From: Pseudolysobacter sp.
GTDB taxonomy: Bacteria > Pseudomonadota > Gammaproteobacteria > Xanthomonadales > Rhodanobacteraceae
Reading direction: 5' to 3'
NCBI GenBank assembly: GCA_025351985.1
Contig: JANXUW010000404.1
Location: forward strand, 1-5,746
DNA: 5,746 nt
Shown: one piece after another, positions 1-5,707 of the stretch
Position numbering within the stretch: position 1 is the first letter of the stretch
How the letters are laid out: each line of letters opens with the position of its first letter
Notes under the pieces: model-generated
Database searches by the model: none
The model's input: the letters and a program-made list of their open reading frames with translations, nothing else
Told to the model about the DNA's origin: nothing
Position numbers and translations under genes: made by a program

Positions 1-7
1 GTTTCAT
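1..7 (-). CDS. Start of an unidentified gene running off the left edge
   Basis: On the minus strand an ATG at 7-5 is preceded by GAGGA at 22-18, leaving a 10-nt spacer. This is the best-looking ribosome binding site of the cluster. It lies 36 bp after the TAA of the methyltransferase gene on the same strand, so it is probably the next gene of the ridA-recG-methyltransferase transcript. Only Met-Lys and one further base are inside the window, so no product can be suggested. Confidence 0.35.
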
Positions 8-43
8 TGTTCGGGTTTCCTCAAGCAGTTGCGCGACAAGAAT

Positions 44-784
44 TTACTTTTGTGCGATCACGACGATGCGCGGTGTTGTGATCCAAGGAATTTTTTGCGG
101 CGCGATATACAGGCTCGGCGCGACAAAACCGGCGGTTTGCAAACGCGTGAGAATATCGCTGCCGTAATCGCGAAACGCGAGTATGCCTTCACCGCTGCGC
201 AGCGGATCGCGATGATAACTTGGCGCCAGCCGATGTTCGATCACGCCATCGCGCAAATACGCGCGCTCGACCGTGCTATCGCTATCGAACAGCGGCACCG
301 TGAACAATAGACGGCCGCCCGGACGCAGCACACGATGCAACTCGGCCAGCGCCAGCGCATCGTCGGGCACGTGCTCCAGCACTTCGGTATGCGTGACGAG
401 ATCGAAACTCGCATCGGCGTAACTGAGTCGCTGCATGTCTTCGCAGCGCACGCCATCACGCATCGCGCCCGACGGCAGATCGGCGAAATATTCGGAGACT
501 TTCAAACTGCGTGCATGCCGATGCAGGTAGGCCACCAGCGGGCCGCGCGCGGAAAATTCGCAGGCATCCGTTGCCGCAAGATCGAGACGCTGTGCGCGCA
601 ACGCCCAACCCATCGCGACATGCACCGCGCTGGCCGCGCAACGCAGGCAACGCACGCCGGTTTCGTCGCGATTGAAACGCACAAAAATACTCGGTCCGCA
701 GAACGAACATGGCGCCTGGGCCAGCGCAAAATCGCGCCATTGCAGCGCGGCCAATCCGGCGCGCAAACGTGCCAGCAATTGCAT
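44..784 (-). CDS. Class I SAM-dependent methyltransferase with N-terminal CxxC/CxxC motif
   Basis: Predicted 246-residue cytosolic methyltransferase; the substrate is unknown. Two cysteine pairs (C26/C29 and C46/C49) look like a small zinc ribbon. They are followed by a Methyltransf_11-type Rossmann core: EDMQRLSYADASFDLV at about 115-130 (acidic SAM-contact loop and strand 4), TEVLEHVPDD at 133-142, and RVLRPGGRLLFTVP at 151-164. The C-terminal part carries HRLAPSYHRDP (184-194) and a FRDYGSDIL stretch, which I remember from uncharacterised members of the same group. The glycine-rich motif I (GxGxG) is not in its usual form: the equivalent place reads KVSEYFADLPSGA (95-107). I chose the ATG at 784. 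It follows the recG stop as TGACGATG, a 2-nt gap that suggests translational coupling, and no good ribosome binding site is visible. An upstream in-frame TTG at 823 would overlap recG and add a basic tail, and is less likely. The family call is firm; the target (small molecule, lipid, sugar or protein) is open. Confidence 0.85.
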   Translation of the reverse strand: MQLLARLRAGLAALQWRDFALAQAPCSFCGPSIFVRFNRDETGVRCLRCAASAVHVAMGWALRAQRLDLAATDACEFSARGPLVAYLHRHARSLKVSEYFADLPSGAMRDGVRCEDMQRLSYADASFDLVTHTEVLEHVPDDALALAELHRVLRPGGRLLFTVPLFDSDSTVERAYLRDGVIEHRLAPSYHRDPLRSGEGILAFRDYGSDILTRLQTAGFVAPSLYIAPQKIPWITTPRIVVIAQK

Positions 785-786
785 CG

Positions 787-2904
787 TCACGTGCCGGCGT
801 AACGTGCGGCGCCGCCGACCCAACGTGTGATCAAACGTTCGGCCTGCTGCGGATATTTTTCGAGCAACACGGCGCCGACCTCCTGCACCGCCGGCAACAG
901 TTTTGCATCGCGCGCGAGATCGGCGATGCGAAATCCGATGCGTCCGGTCTGGCGCGTGCCGAGCAATTCGCCGGGGCCGCGCAGCTCCAGATCTTTCTCG
1001 GCGATACGAAATCCGTCGGTGGTTTCGCGCATCACTTCAAGGCGTTGCCGCGCCGTGCCCGACAGCGGCATTTGATACAGCAAGACGCAACTCGATGCCT
1101 GGCTGCCGCGACCGACCCGACCGCGCAACTGATGCAGTTGCGACAGTCCGAGGCGTTCGGCATTCTCGATCACCATCAGGCTCGCATTCGGCACATCGAC
1201 ACCGACTTCGATCACCGTGGTCGCGATCAACAACGCGAGTTCGCCGTTCTTGAACGCCACCATCACCGCCTGTTTTTCGGCGGGTTTGAGACGCCCGTGC
1301 ACGAGACCGACACGCAACTCCGGCAGTGCCGCCGTGAGCTCGGCATGACTGACTTCGGCGGCCTGCGCTTCCAGCACATCGGACTCCTCGATCAAGGTGC
1401 AAACCCAATACGCCTGGCGGCCCAATGCGCACGCCGCGCGAATGCGCTCGACGATTTCGCCGCGCCGCGCGTTGCTGATCGCGACCGTCGTCACCGGCGT
1501 GCGACCGGGCGGCAATTCGTCGATCACCGAGACATCGAGATCGGCGTACGCCGTCATCGCCAGCGTGCGCGGAATCGGCGTCGCAGTTAGCACGAGTTGA
1601 TGCGGAATGTTTTCGCCACTACGGCCTTTGTCGCGCAACGCCATGCGCTGATGCACGCCGAAGCGATGCTGCTCATCAATGATGGCGAGTCCGAGATGGC
1701 GAAACTCGACGCCTTCCTGCATCAGCGCGTGCGTGCCGATCACGATATCGGCGTCACTCTTCAAGGCGTCGAGTGCCGTCCGCCGTGCGCGGCCCTGCAC
1801 CTTGCCCGCGAGCCAGATCACCTTGATGCCGAGCGGCGTGAACCACTGCAAAAAACTGCGCAGATGTTGCTCGGCCAGCAGCTCGGTCGGCGCCACCAGC
1901 GCAACCTGCGCACCGGCCTCGATCGCATGCAACGCGGCCAACGCGGCGACCACGGTCTTGCCCGAACCGACATCGCCCTGCACCAGCCGCAGCATCGGTT
2001 TTGCGCTTGCCAGATCGCGCGCGATTTCTTCGAGCACACGCTGCTGCGCACCCGTCAAGGCGAACGGCAGTTGCGCGATGAACGCGCTGCGTTGTTCACC
2101 GCCGCCACGCAATACCGGCGCACGACGTTGGCGAATCTGCGCGCGCAGGCGTTTCAGACTCAAATGATGCGTCAGCAATTCCTCGAACGCGAGGCGCTGT
2201 TGCGCCGGATGTTCGCCGATCGCGATCTGCGCGAGATTCGCTTCCGGCGGTGGGCGATGCACGAACAACAGTGCATCACGCAGCGATCCGAGCTGATATT
2301 TGGCGCACCATTCCGGCGGAATCAATTCAAGACTCGCCGCGTCCGGCAGCAAGTTCAGCGCGCGCTCGATCACGCCGGCAAGGCGCTTGTGACCGAGCCC
2401 CTCGGTGGTCGGATAAATCGGCGTGAGTCGATCTTCGACCACACTAATCGCGTCGTCGAGCAGGCGCTCGTATTGCGGATGCACGATCTCGAAACCCTGC
2501 GCGCCGTGCCGCACTTCGCCGTAACAACGGATTCGCGTACCGGGCTTGAGCTGGTCGGCCTGCGCGCCGCGAAAATGAAAAAACCGCAGCACCAATGTCT
2601 GGTTCGACGCGTCGCTGATCGCGACGCGCAATTGCGGGCGAAAACGAAATCCGCGCTCGACCGCATCGACGCGACCTTCGATCTGCGCCTGATCGCCCGG
2701 ACGCAAATCCGCGATCGCGGTGATGCGGGTTTTATCCTCGTAACGCAGCGGCAGATGGAACCACAAATCCTGCAAGCGCTCGATACCGAGTTTCGCCAGC
2801 GTCGCCTGCAACGCCGGGCCAACGCCGGGCACGCTGGACACGGGCAGCAATCCGGGATCGCCAGCGGCGCTGGCAATCGTGCTGGTTTTTTTCGTCACCG
2901 CCAC
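787..2904 (-). CDS. recG: ATP-dependent DNA helicase RecG
   Basis: RecG is a superfamily 2 double-stranded DNA translocase that remodels stalled replication forks, Holliday junctions and R-loops. The 705 residues compare with 693 in E. coli, so the gene is full length. The N-terminal wedge/OB region is recognisable: PGVGPALQATLAKLG at 26-40, HLPLRYEDKT at 50-59, and the OB fold at about 75-150. Helicase motifs in order are Walker A GDVGSGKT (310-317), APTELLAEQH (338-347), the RecG-type Walker B DEQH (410-413), TATPIPRT (440-447), and QLRGRVGRG (592-600, motif VI). The C-terminal TRG-type segment EKDLELRGPGELLGTRQTG is at 636-654. All key residues are intact. The start is GTG at 2904, with a second GTG two codons later. 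No clear Shine-Dalgarno is visible, and the frame is closed just upstream by the ridA TGA, so the start cannot lie further out. It sits 30 bp after ridA and 2 bp before the methyltransferase start. Confidence 0.98.
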   Translation of the reverse strand: MAVTKKTSTIASAAGDPGLLPVSSVPGVGPALQATLAKLGIERLQDLWFHLPLRYEDKTRITAIADLRPGDQAQIEGRVDAVERGFRFRPQLRVAISDASNQTLVLRFFHFRGAQADQLKPGTRIRCYGEVRHGAQGFEIVHPQYERLLDDAISVVEDRLTPIYPTTEGLGHKRLAGVIERALNLLPDAASLELIPPEWCAKYQLGSLRDALLFVHRPPPEANLAQIAIGEHPAQQRLAFEELLTHHLSLKRLRAQIRQRRAPVLRGGGEQRSAFIAQLPFALTGAQQRVLEEIARDLASAKPMLRLVQGDVGSGKTVVAALAALHAIEAGAQVALVAPTELLAEQHLRSFLQWFTPLGIKVIWLAGKVQGRARRTALDALKSDADIVIGTHALMQEGVEFRHLGLAIIDEQHRFGVHQRMALRDKGRSGENIPHQLVLTATPIPRTLAMTAYADLDVSVIDELPPGRTPVTTVAISNARRGEIVERIRAACALGRQAYWVCTLIEESDVLEAQAAEVSHAELTAALPELRVGLVHGRLKPAEKQAVMVAFKNGELALLIATTVIEVGVDVPNASLMVIENAERLGLSQLHQLRGRVGRGSQASSCVLLYQMPLSGTARQRLEVMRETTDGFRIAEKDLELRGPGELLGTRQTGRIGFRIADLARDAKLLPAVQEVGAVLLEKYPQQAERLITRWVGGAARYAGT

Positions 2905-2934
2905 GGCAGTTTCGCGCGCGAATTTTCGCGGCGA

Positions 2935-3324
2935 TCAGGCCTGATCGAGCACCAGAATCGCGTCGATCTCGACCTGCGAACCGAGCGGCAACTGCGCCAC
3001 GCCGATGGTCGAGCGCGCTGGATACGGCTCGCTGAAATAACTCGCCATGACCTTGTTCACTTCGGCGAAATTGGCGAGGTCGGTGAGATAGATTCCGACG
3101 CGTGCGATCTGATCGAACGAGCCACCCGCGGCAGTCACGACCGCTTTGAGATTCTCGAAAATGCGCGTGGTCTGCACCTCGATCGAACCGTCGACGAGTT
3201 TGCCGGTGGCCGGATCGATCGGCGTCTGCCCCGACAGATACACCGTGTTGCCGCAGCGCACCGCCTGCGAATACGGGCCGATGGCTTTCGGGGCGTGATC
3301 GGAATGAATGATTTTGCGCGTCAT
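2935..3324 (-). CDS. ridA: RidA family 2-iminobutanoate/2-iminopropanoate deaminase
   Basis: RidA hydrolyses reactive enamine/imine intermediates, such as 2-aminoacrylate made by PLP-dependent dehydratases, to 2-oxoacids and ammonia. This protects PLP enzymes; the protein acts as a cytosolic trimer. The 129-residue protein is the usual length. Family features are IGPYSQAV at 15-22 (Tyr at 18), VYLSGQ at 28-33, and the C-terminal signature [13 protein letters not shown] at 101-113 with Arg104 as the substrate-carboxylate-binding arginine. VEIDAI at 118-123 supplies the conserved Glu119. The Arg and Glu together fit the active RidA subgroup rather than the Rid4-7 types. The ATG at 3324 has a weak AAGG about 11 nt upstream. 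A TAGAAT -10-like box lies about 30 bp upstream. Ordered ridA then recG on one strand, it is likely the first gene of the transcript, because the adjacent gene is divergent. In Xanthomonas I recall spoT preceding this pair; here it does not. Confidence 0.95.
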   Translation of the reverse strand: MTRKIIHSDHAPKAIGPYSQAVRCGNTVYLSGQTPIDPATGKLVDGSIEVQTTRIFENLKAVVTAAGGSFDQIARVGIYLTDLANFAEVNKVMASYFSEPYPARSTIGVAQLPLGSQVEIDAILVLDQA

Positions 3325-3354
3325 GGCAGGCCCAACCTTGCATTGGAAAACCCG

Positions 3355-3360
3355 ATTCTA
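3355..3360 (-). promoter_or_regulatory. Candidate -10 box for ridA-recG transcript
   Basis: Read on the minus strand, 3360-3355 is TAGAAT, five of six matches to TATAAT. It is followed by a short leader of roughly 24 nt before the ridA ATG. The hexamer at 17-bp spacing upstream (3383-3378, TGCCCA) is a poor -35, so this would be a weak or activator-dependent sigma-70 promoter. The position immediately upstream of the first gene of the cluster supports it; the sequence match alone could be chance. Confidence 0.35.
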
Positions 3361-3385
3361 GCTGGCGCCGTGCCGCATGGGCAGA

Positions 3386-3395
3386 GACACGTGTC
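3386..3395. promoter_or_regulatory. Perfect 10-bp palindrome GACACGTGTC, possible operator
   Basis: GACACGTGTC is its own reverse complement. It lies in the 126-bp region between the divergent ridA and COG4111-regulator genes, 26 bp upstream of the candidate ridA -10 box and 55 bp upstream of the regulator's ATG. Symmetric sites between a regulator gene and its divergent neighbour are often the regulator's own operator. I cannot confirm that this regulator binds it, and a short GC-rich palindrome may arise by chance. Confidence 0.3.
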
Positions 3396-3450
3396 GTCGA
3401 TGACGCTTCCGACGCTGCGTGGCGCGCGCGGAAACCATTATCCTGACGCC

Positions 3451-4386
3451 ATGCCCGAAGCCATTCTGCTGCGTCTCGACGCCGTCATCATCGCCGTAAC
3501 TGTGCAGACTCCGCGCGTGCTCAGCGTGCGCGATGCGAATGGCGCCGACGCGTTGCCGAGCGGCCCGCTCGATCTGGAAACGCATCTCACGCTTGAGCGC
3601 GGCGTGCGCGAAAGAGTCGCCGAGCAAAGCGGATTCCAGCTCGGTTACGTCGAGCAACTTTATACGTTCGGCGATCGATATCGCGATCCGTGCGAACGCG
3701 CGGGCGGCCCGCGCGTGATTTCGAGCGCCTACATCGCGCTTGTCCGCGAGCACGCGCTGCCCGATGGTTTTGCTGCACATTGGCAGGATTGTTACGCGTA
3801 CTTGCCGTGGGAAGATTGGCGTCGCGGCCGACCGCCGCTGATCGATGCCGTGCTCGCGCCAGCGTTGCATCGTTGGGCCGGGCGCGACAAGCGCCGCCGC
3901 GAGCGCGTCGATCTGACCTTCGGCCTGGAATCCGCGCCGTGGGATCCCGAGCGCACGCTGGAGCGTTACGAATTATTGTGGGAAGCCGGCATCGTGATCG
4001 AAGCCGCACGCGAAAATATCGGCACGCAGGAATTGTCCGCAGCCGCGATCGGCCGCGGCATGGCACTCGATCACCGGCGCATTCTCGCCACCGCGCTCGG
4101 TCGCTTGCGCGGCAAGATCAAATATCGCCCGGTGGTGTTCGAACTGCTGCCAGCGAGTTTTACCTTGCTGCAACTTTTGCACGTGGTCGAAGCGCTGGCC
4201 GGCAACCGGTTGCACAAGCAGAATTTTCGTCGGCTGGTCGAAAGCGCCGGCCTCGTCGAAGGCACCGGACAACTCGATCACGCTACCGGTGGAAGGCCCG
4301 CCGAATTATTCCGCTTCCGCCACGAGGTATTCCGCGAACGACCCGCGCCAGGGGTTTATTTTCCGGGCGCCTGGTGGGGCCGCTGA
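3451..4386 (+). CDS. NrtR/NadQ-like transcriptional regulator (COG4111): degenerate Nudix domain plus winged helix
   Basis: 311-residue protein. Residues about 8-130 form a Nudix-fold sensor: ALPSGPLDLETHLTLERG at 34-51 and VRERVAEQSGF at 52-62 occupy the Nudix-box position. The catalytic pattern GX5EX7REUXEEXGU is broken (ER in place of RE, EQ in place of EE), so it should bind rather than hydrolyse a ligand. YVEQLYTFGD (66-75) and the following Arg-Asp-Pro are typical of the NrtR/COG4111 group. A middle segment has YLPWEDWRRGRPPL (117-130) and ERYELLWEAGIV (171-182). The C-terminal winged helix spans about 215-290, with KYRPVVFELLPASFTLLQLL (224-243), LHKQNFRRLVESAGLVEGTG (254-273) and the wing GRPAELFRFR (281-290). 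Relatives such as alphaproteobacterial NadQ and NrtR regulate NAD biosynthesis genes in response to NAD-derived nucleotides. No NAD gene is visible here, so the target is inferred only by family. The ATG at 3451 fits the usual N-terminus; a second in-frame ATG at 3400 would add 17 residues. Neither has a convincing ribosome binding site. Confidence 0.85.
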   Translation: MPEAILLRLDAVIIAVTVQTPRVLSVRDANGADALPSGPLDLETHLTLERGVRERVAEQSGFQLGYVEQLYTFGDRYRDPCERAGGPRVISSAYIALVREHALPDGFAAHWQDCYAYLPWEDWRRGRPPLIDAVLAPALHRWAGRDKRRRERVDLTFGLESAPWDPERTLERYELLWEAGIVIEAARENIGTQELSAAAIGRGMALDHRRILATALGRLRGKIKYRPVVFELLPASFTLLQLLHVVEALAGNRLHKQNFRRLVESAGLVEGTGQLDHATGGRPAELFRFRHEVFRERPAPGVYFPGAWWGR

Positions 4387-4416
4387 GGATCTTCAAGTCC
4401 GCTGCGAAAGCCTTTA

Positions 4417-4558
4417 GAAGTGGTCTCAAAAACGTAGCGAGCGAAGGGAGTTTGTGCGAGGACGGAGCGGAGGAACCGGAATGTACATTGAGTACATGAG
4501 GATTCCGAGCACCGCCCTCGTGCAAAATACCGAGCGCAGTAGTTTTTGTGACCACTTC
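4417..4558. repeat. 142-bp imperfect palindromic intergenic element
   Basis: The outer arms GAAGTGGTCTCAAAAAC (4417-4433) and GTTTTTGTGACCACTTC (4542-4558) are inverted copies with a single mismatch over 17 positions. Further in, 4451-4465 pairs with 4512-4526 at 12 of 15 positions, two of the three misfits being G-U wobbles in RNA. Near the centre GGAA (4472-4475) faces TTCC (4503-4506). At the apex ATGTAC (4481-4486) and GTACAT (4492-4497) form a perfect 6-bp stem with a 5-nt loop. The whole would fold as a long cruciform or hairpin. It contains no coding capacity I trust. From memory, similar elements recur between genes in xanthomonad-type genomes, but only one copy is in this window. It starts 30 bp after the regulator's stop, and its right end covers two bases of the transporter's stop codon. 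Confidence 0.85.
4417..4558. terminator. Probable bidirectional terminator between convergent genes
   Basis: The palindrome sits between the stop codons of two converging genes, and its outer arms provide a five-T run on each strand: 4543-4547 on plus, and the complement of 4428-4432 on minus. Each T run follows an internal stem in the direction of transcription. That arrangement could end transcription from both sides. The T runs are short and the stems are interrupted, so efficiency is uncertain. Confidence 0.4.
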
Positions 4559-5480
4559 AGCGGCGTGTTCCGAGATAAACGCCTATGGCCGCAAGCGCGA
4601 ATCCCGCGAGTTTGAGCAACGACATGTGCTCGCCGAGGAACACAAAACTCATCACCGCGGTGACCGGCGGCACGAGATAAAACAACGCCGCCACCGCCGT
4701 TGCTGCACCACGCCGCAGCAGCACAAACAACAACGCGAACGTCGCTACCGAATTCACCAGTACGAGCCATGCGCTGGCGAGATAAAACGCCGTGCTGCCG
4801 TCGAACTCGAAATGTTCCCACCACCACGCCAGCGGCAGCAACAACAGCACCGCGACCAGATGCTGGATGCACAGACCGATGCGCAAATCGACGTTCGAGC
4901 CGTGCCGTTTCTGATACAGCGTACCGATGCAGATGCCGAACAATCCGATGACCAACGCGACGTACGCCATGCTGCCGACGTTCGCCGAATCCACTCGGTC
5001 GGCGACCACCAGCAACACGCCGGCGAGGCCGAGCACAAATCCGAGCCATTGCGCCTTGCTCACCGCATCGCCGAGCGCACGCGCGAGCAACGCCACGCCC
5101 AGCGGCATGATGCCGATCACCAGCGCCGCGGCGCCCGCGCTCGCACCGAGTTTGATGCCGGCATACACGCCGCCGAATTGCAGCGCGAGCGAAAACAATC
5201 CGACCACGGCACTGTGCAACGTCTCGCGCAACGACGGCCACGGCAGTCGCGCGAACAACGCCAGCGCGGCAAAGATCAGCGCCGCCGAACCGAAACGAAT
5301 GACCAGCAACGTGAACGGTGCGCCATGCGCCAGCGCAAGTTTGCCGGCGAGATAACCCGTGCTCCACAGCACGACAAAACTGATCGCCGCGATGCTGTTC
5401 GTGGAGCTTGCCGACGATGTTGATGGTGTCGACGCGGGCGCTTGCGCATGCGGCGACACAGATTTTTCCGATGCTGACAT
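4557..5480 (-). CDS. EamA/DMT-superfamily inner-membrane transporter
   Basis: 307-residue integral membrane protein with two EamA repeats (about 32-160 and 171-304) and roughly ten hydrophobic helices, as in drug/metabolite exporters (RhtA/YdcZ-like fold). Landmarks are FVVLWSTGYLAGKLAL (35-50) in helix 1, VIRFGSAALIF (60-70) in helix 2, AALVIGIMPLGVALLARAL (118-136), and in the second half FYLVPPVTAVMSFVFLGEH (267-285) followed by LKLAGFALAAIGVYLG (289-304). The substrate cannot be read from sequence; relatives export amino acids or other small metabolites. The first 28 residues are a Ser/Ala/Pro-rich tail without predicted structure. I chose the ATG at 5480. An AGGA lies 12 nt upstream of it, and an in-frame GTG at 5489 lies only 3 nt after the same AGGA, so either start is possible. 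It is a single gene: its neighbour at the 5' side, if real, is divergent, and its 3' neighbour is convergent. The stop overlaps the end of the palindromic element. Confidence 0.93.
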   Translation of the reverse strand: MSASEKSVSPHAQAPASTPSTSSASSTNSIAAISFVVLWSTGYLAGKLALAHGAPFTLLVIRFGSAALIFAALALFARLPWPSLRETLHSAVVGLFSLALQFGGVYAGIKLGASAGAAALVIGIMPLGVALLARALGDAVSKAQWLGFVLGLAGVLLVVADRVDSANVGSMAYVALVIGLFGICIGTLYQKRHGSNVDLRIGLCIQHLVAVLLLLPLAWWWEHFEFDGSTAFYLASAWLVLVNSVATFALLFVLLRRGAATAVAALFYLVPPVTAVMSFVFLGEHMSLLKLAGFALAAIGVYLGTRR

Positions 5481-5489
5481 AAGACTCAC

Positions 5490-5614
5490 TGTTCCTGCGT
5501 TTTATCCGCGGCGATATGCTCATGCCGCGCGGCGGAAAACCCGATGCATCGACGCCGCGGCAGTACGATAAACTGGCTGCCTGACACGCCGCGGCAACTG
5601 CATCGAGAATTACC
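5490..5614. other. GC-rich divergent intergenic region with small palindromes and a direct repeat
   Basis: This stretch lies between the transporter start and a possible small plus-strand ORF. It contains a perfect 10-bp palindrome CGATGCATCG (5542-5551), three CCGCGG cores (near 5506, 5555 and 5589), and an 11-bp direct repeat ACGCCGCGGCA at 5552-5562 and 5586-5596. A TACGAT hexamer (5564-5569) could be a plus-strand -10, but no matching -35 is visible. On the minus strand GGATAAAA lies about 20-30 nt before the transporter start and could be a weak -10. No promoter can be assigned with confidence. Confidence 0.4.
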
Positions 5615-5707
5615 ATGTCGAACCCGCTCGATCAATTCCACCTTGGTGCATGCGCCTGCGCCGCGAAGCATATGCAGCGCCGGCAAACGTTGGGACACAA
5701 CGCATGA
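5615..5707 (+). CDS. Possible 30-residue peptide ORF with CxC motif
   Basis: ATG at 5615, with GAGA about 7-10 nt upstream, opens a 30-residue frame beginning MSNPLDQFHLGACACAAKHM and ending at TGA 5705-5707. It has two cysteines as CAC (residues 13-15), two histidines, a QRRQ stretch and no hydrophobic segment. The stop overlaps the next ATG as ATGA, a common sign of translational coupling. I do not recognise it. It could be a small protein, a leader peptide, or chance in GC-rich sequence. The opposite strand is also open here, which weakens the case. Confidence 0.3.
   Translation: MSNPLDQFHLGACACAAKHMQRRQTLGHNA

Noticed and set aside
709..1590. Plus-strand open frame antisense to the 3' part of recG
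   Set aside because: It is low-complexity Arg/Ala/His-rich translation opposite the conserved helicase motifs of RecG, and is a shadow frame.
1597..3450. A very long plus-strand open frame lying antisense to recG and ridA and continuing in frame into the regulator gene
   Set aside because: Its translation is Arg/Gln/His-rich without recognisable domains until 3451, whereas the minus strand encodes intact RecG and RidA. GC-rich codon bias commonly leaves the opposite strand open. The regulator's family-like sequence begins at 3451.
3451..3900. Active Nudix hydrolase annotation for the regulator's N-terminus
   Set aside because: The Nudix-box positions needed for metal binding are not conserved (ER for RE, EQ for EE), and a winged-helix domain follows, so a ligand-sensing regulator fits better.
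4417..4558. CRISPR repeat or attachment site interpretation of the palindrome
   Set aside because: There is one copy only, with no spacer periodicity, no integrase or cas gene nearby, and no tRNA gene. No target-site duplication flanks it (TTTA on the left, AGCG on the right).
4548..5423. Plus-strand open frame opposite the transporter gene
   Set aside because: The translation is dominated by Arg, Gln and His with no hydrophobic pattern, while the minus strand reads a clean ten-helix EamA protein. It is an antisense artefact.
4426..5616. Minus-strand frame running from inside the palindromic element through the transporter region
   Set aside because: It is out of frame with the transporter, with Arg/Cys-rich translation. 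The end that falls in the element reflects repeat DNA translated by chance.
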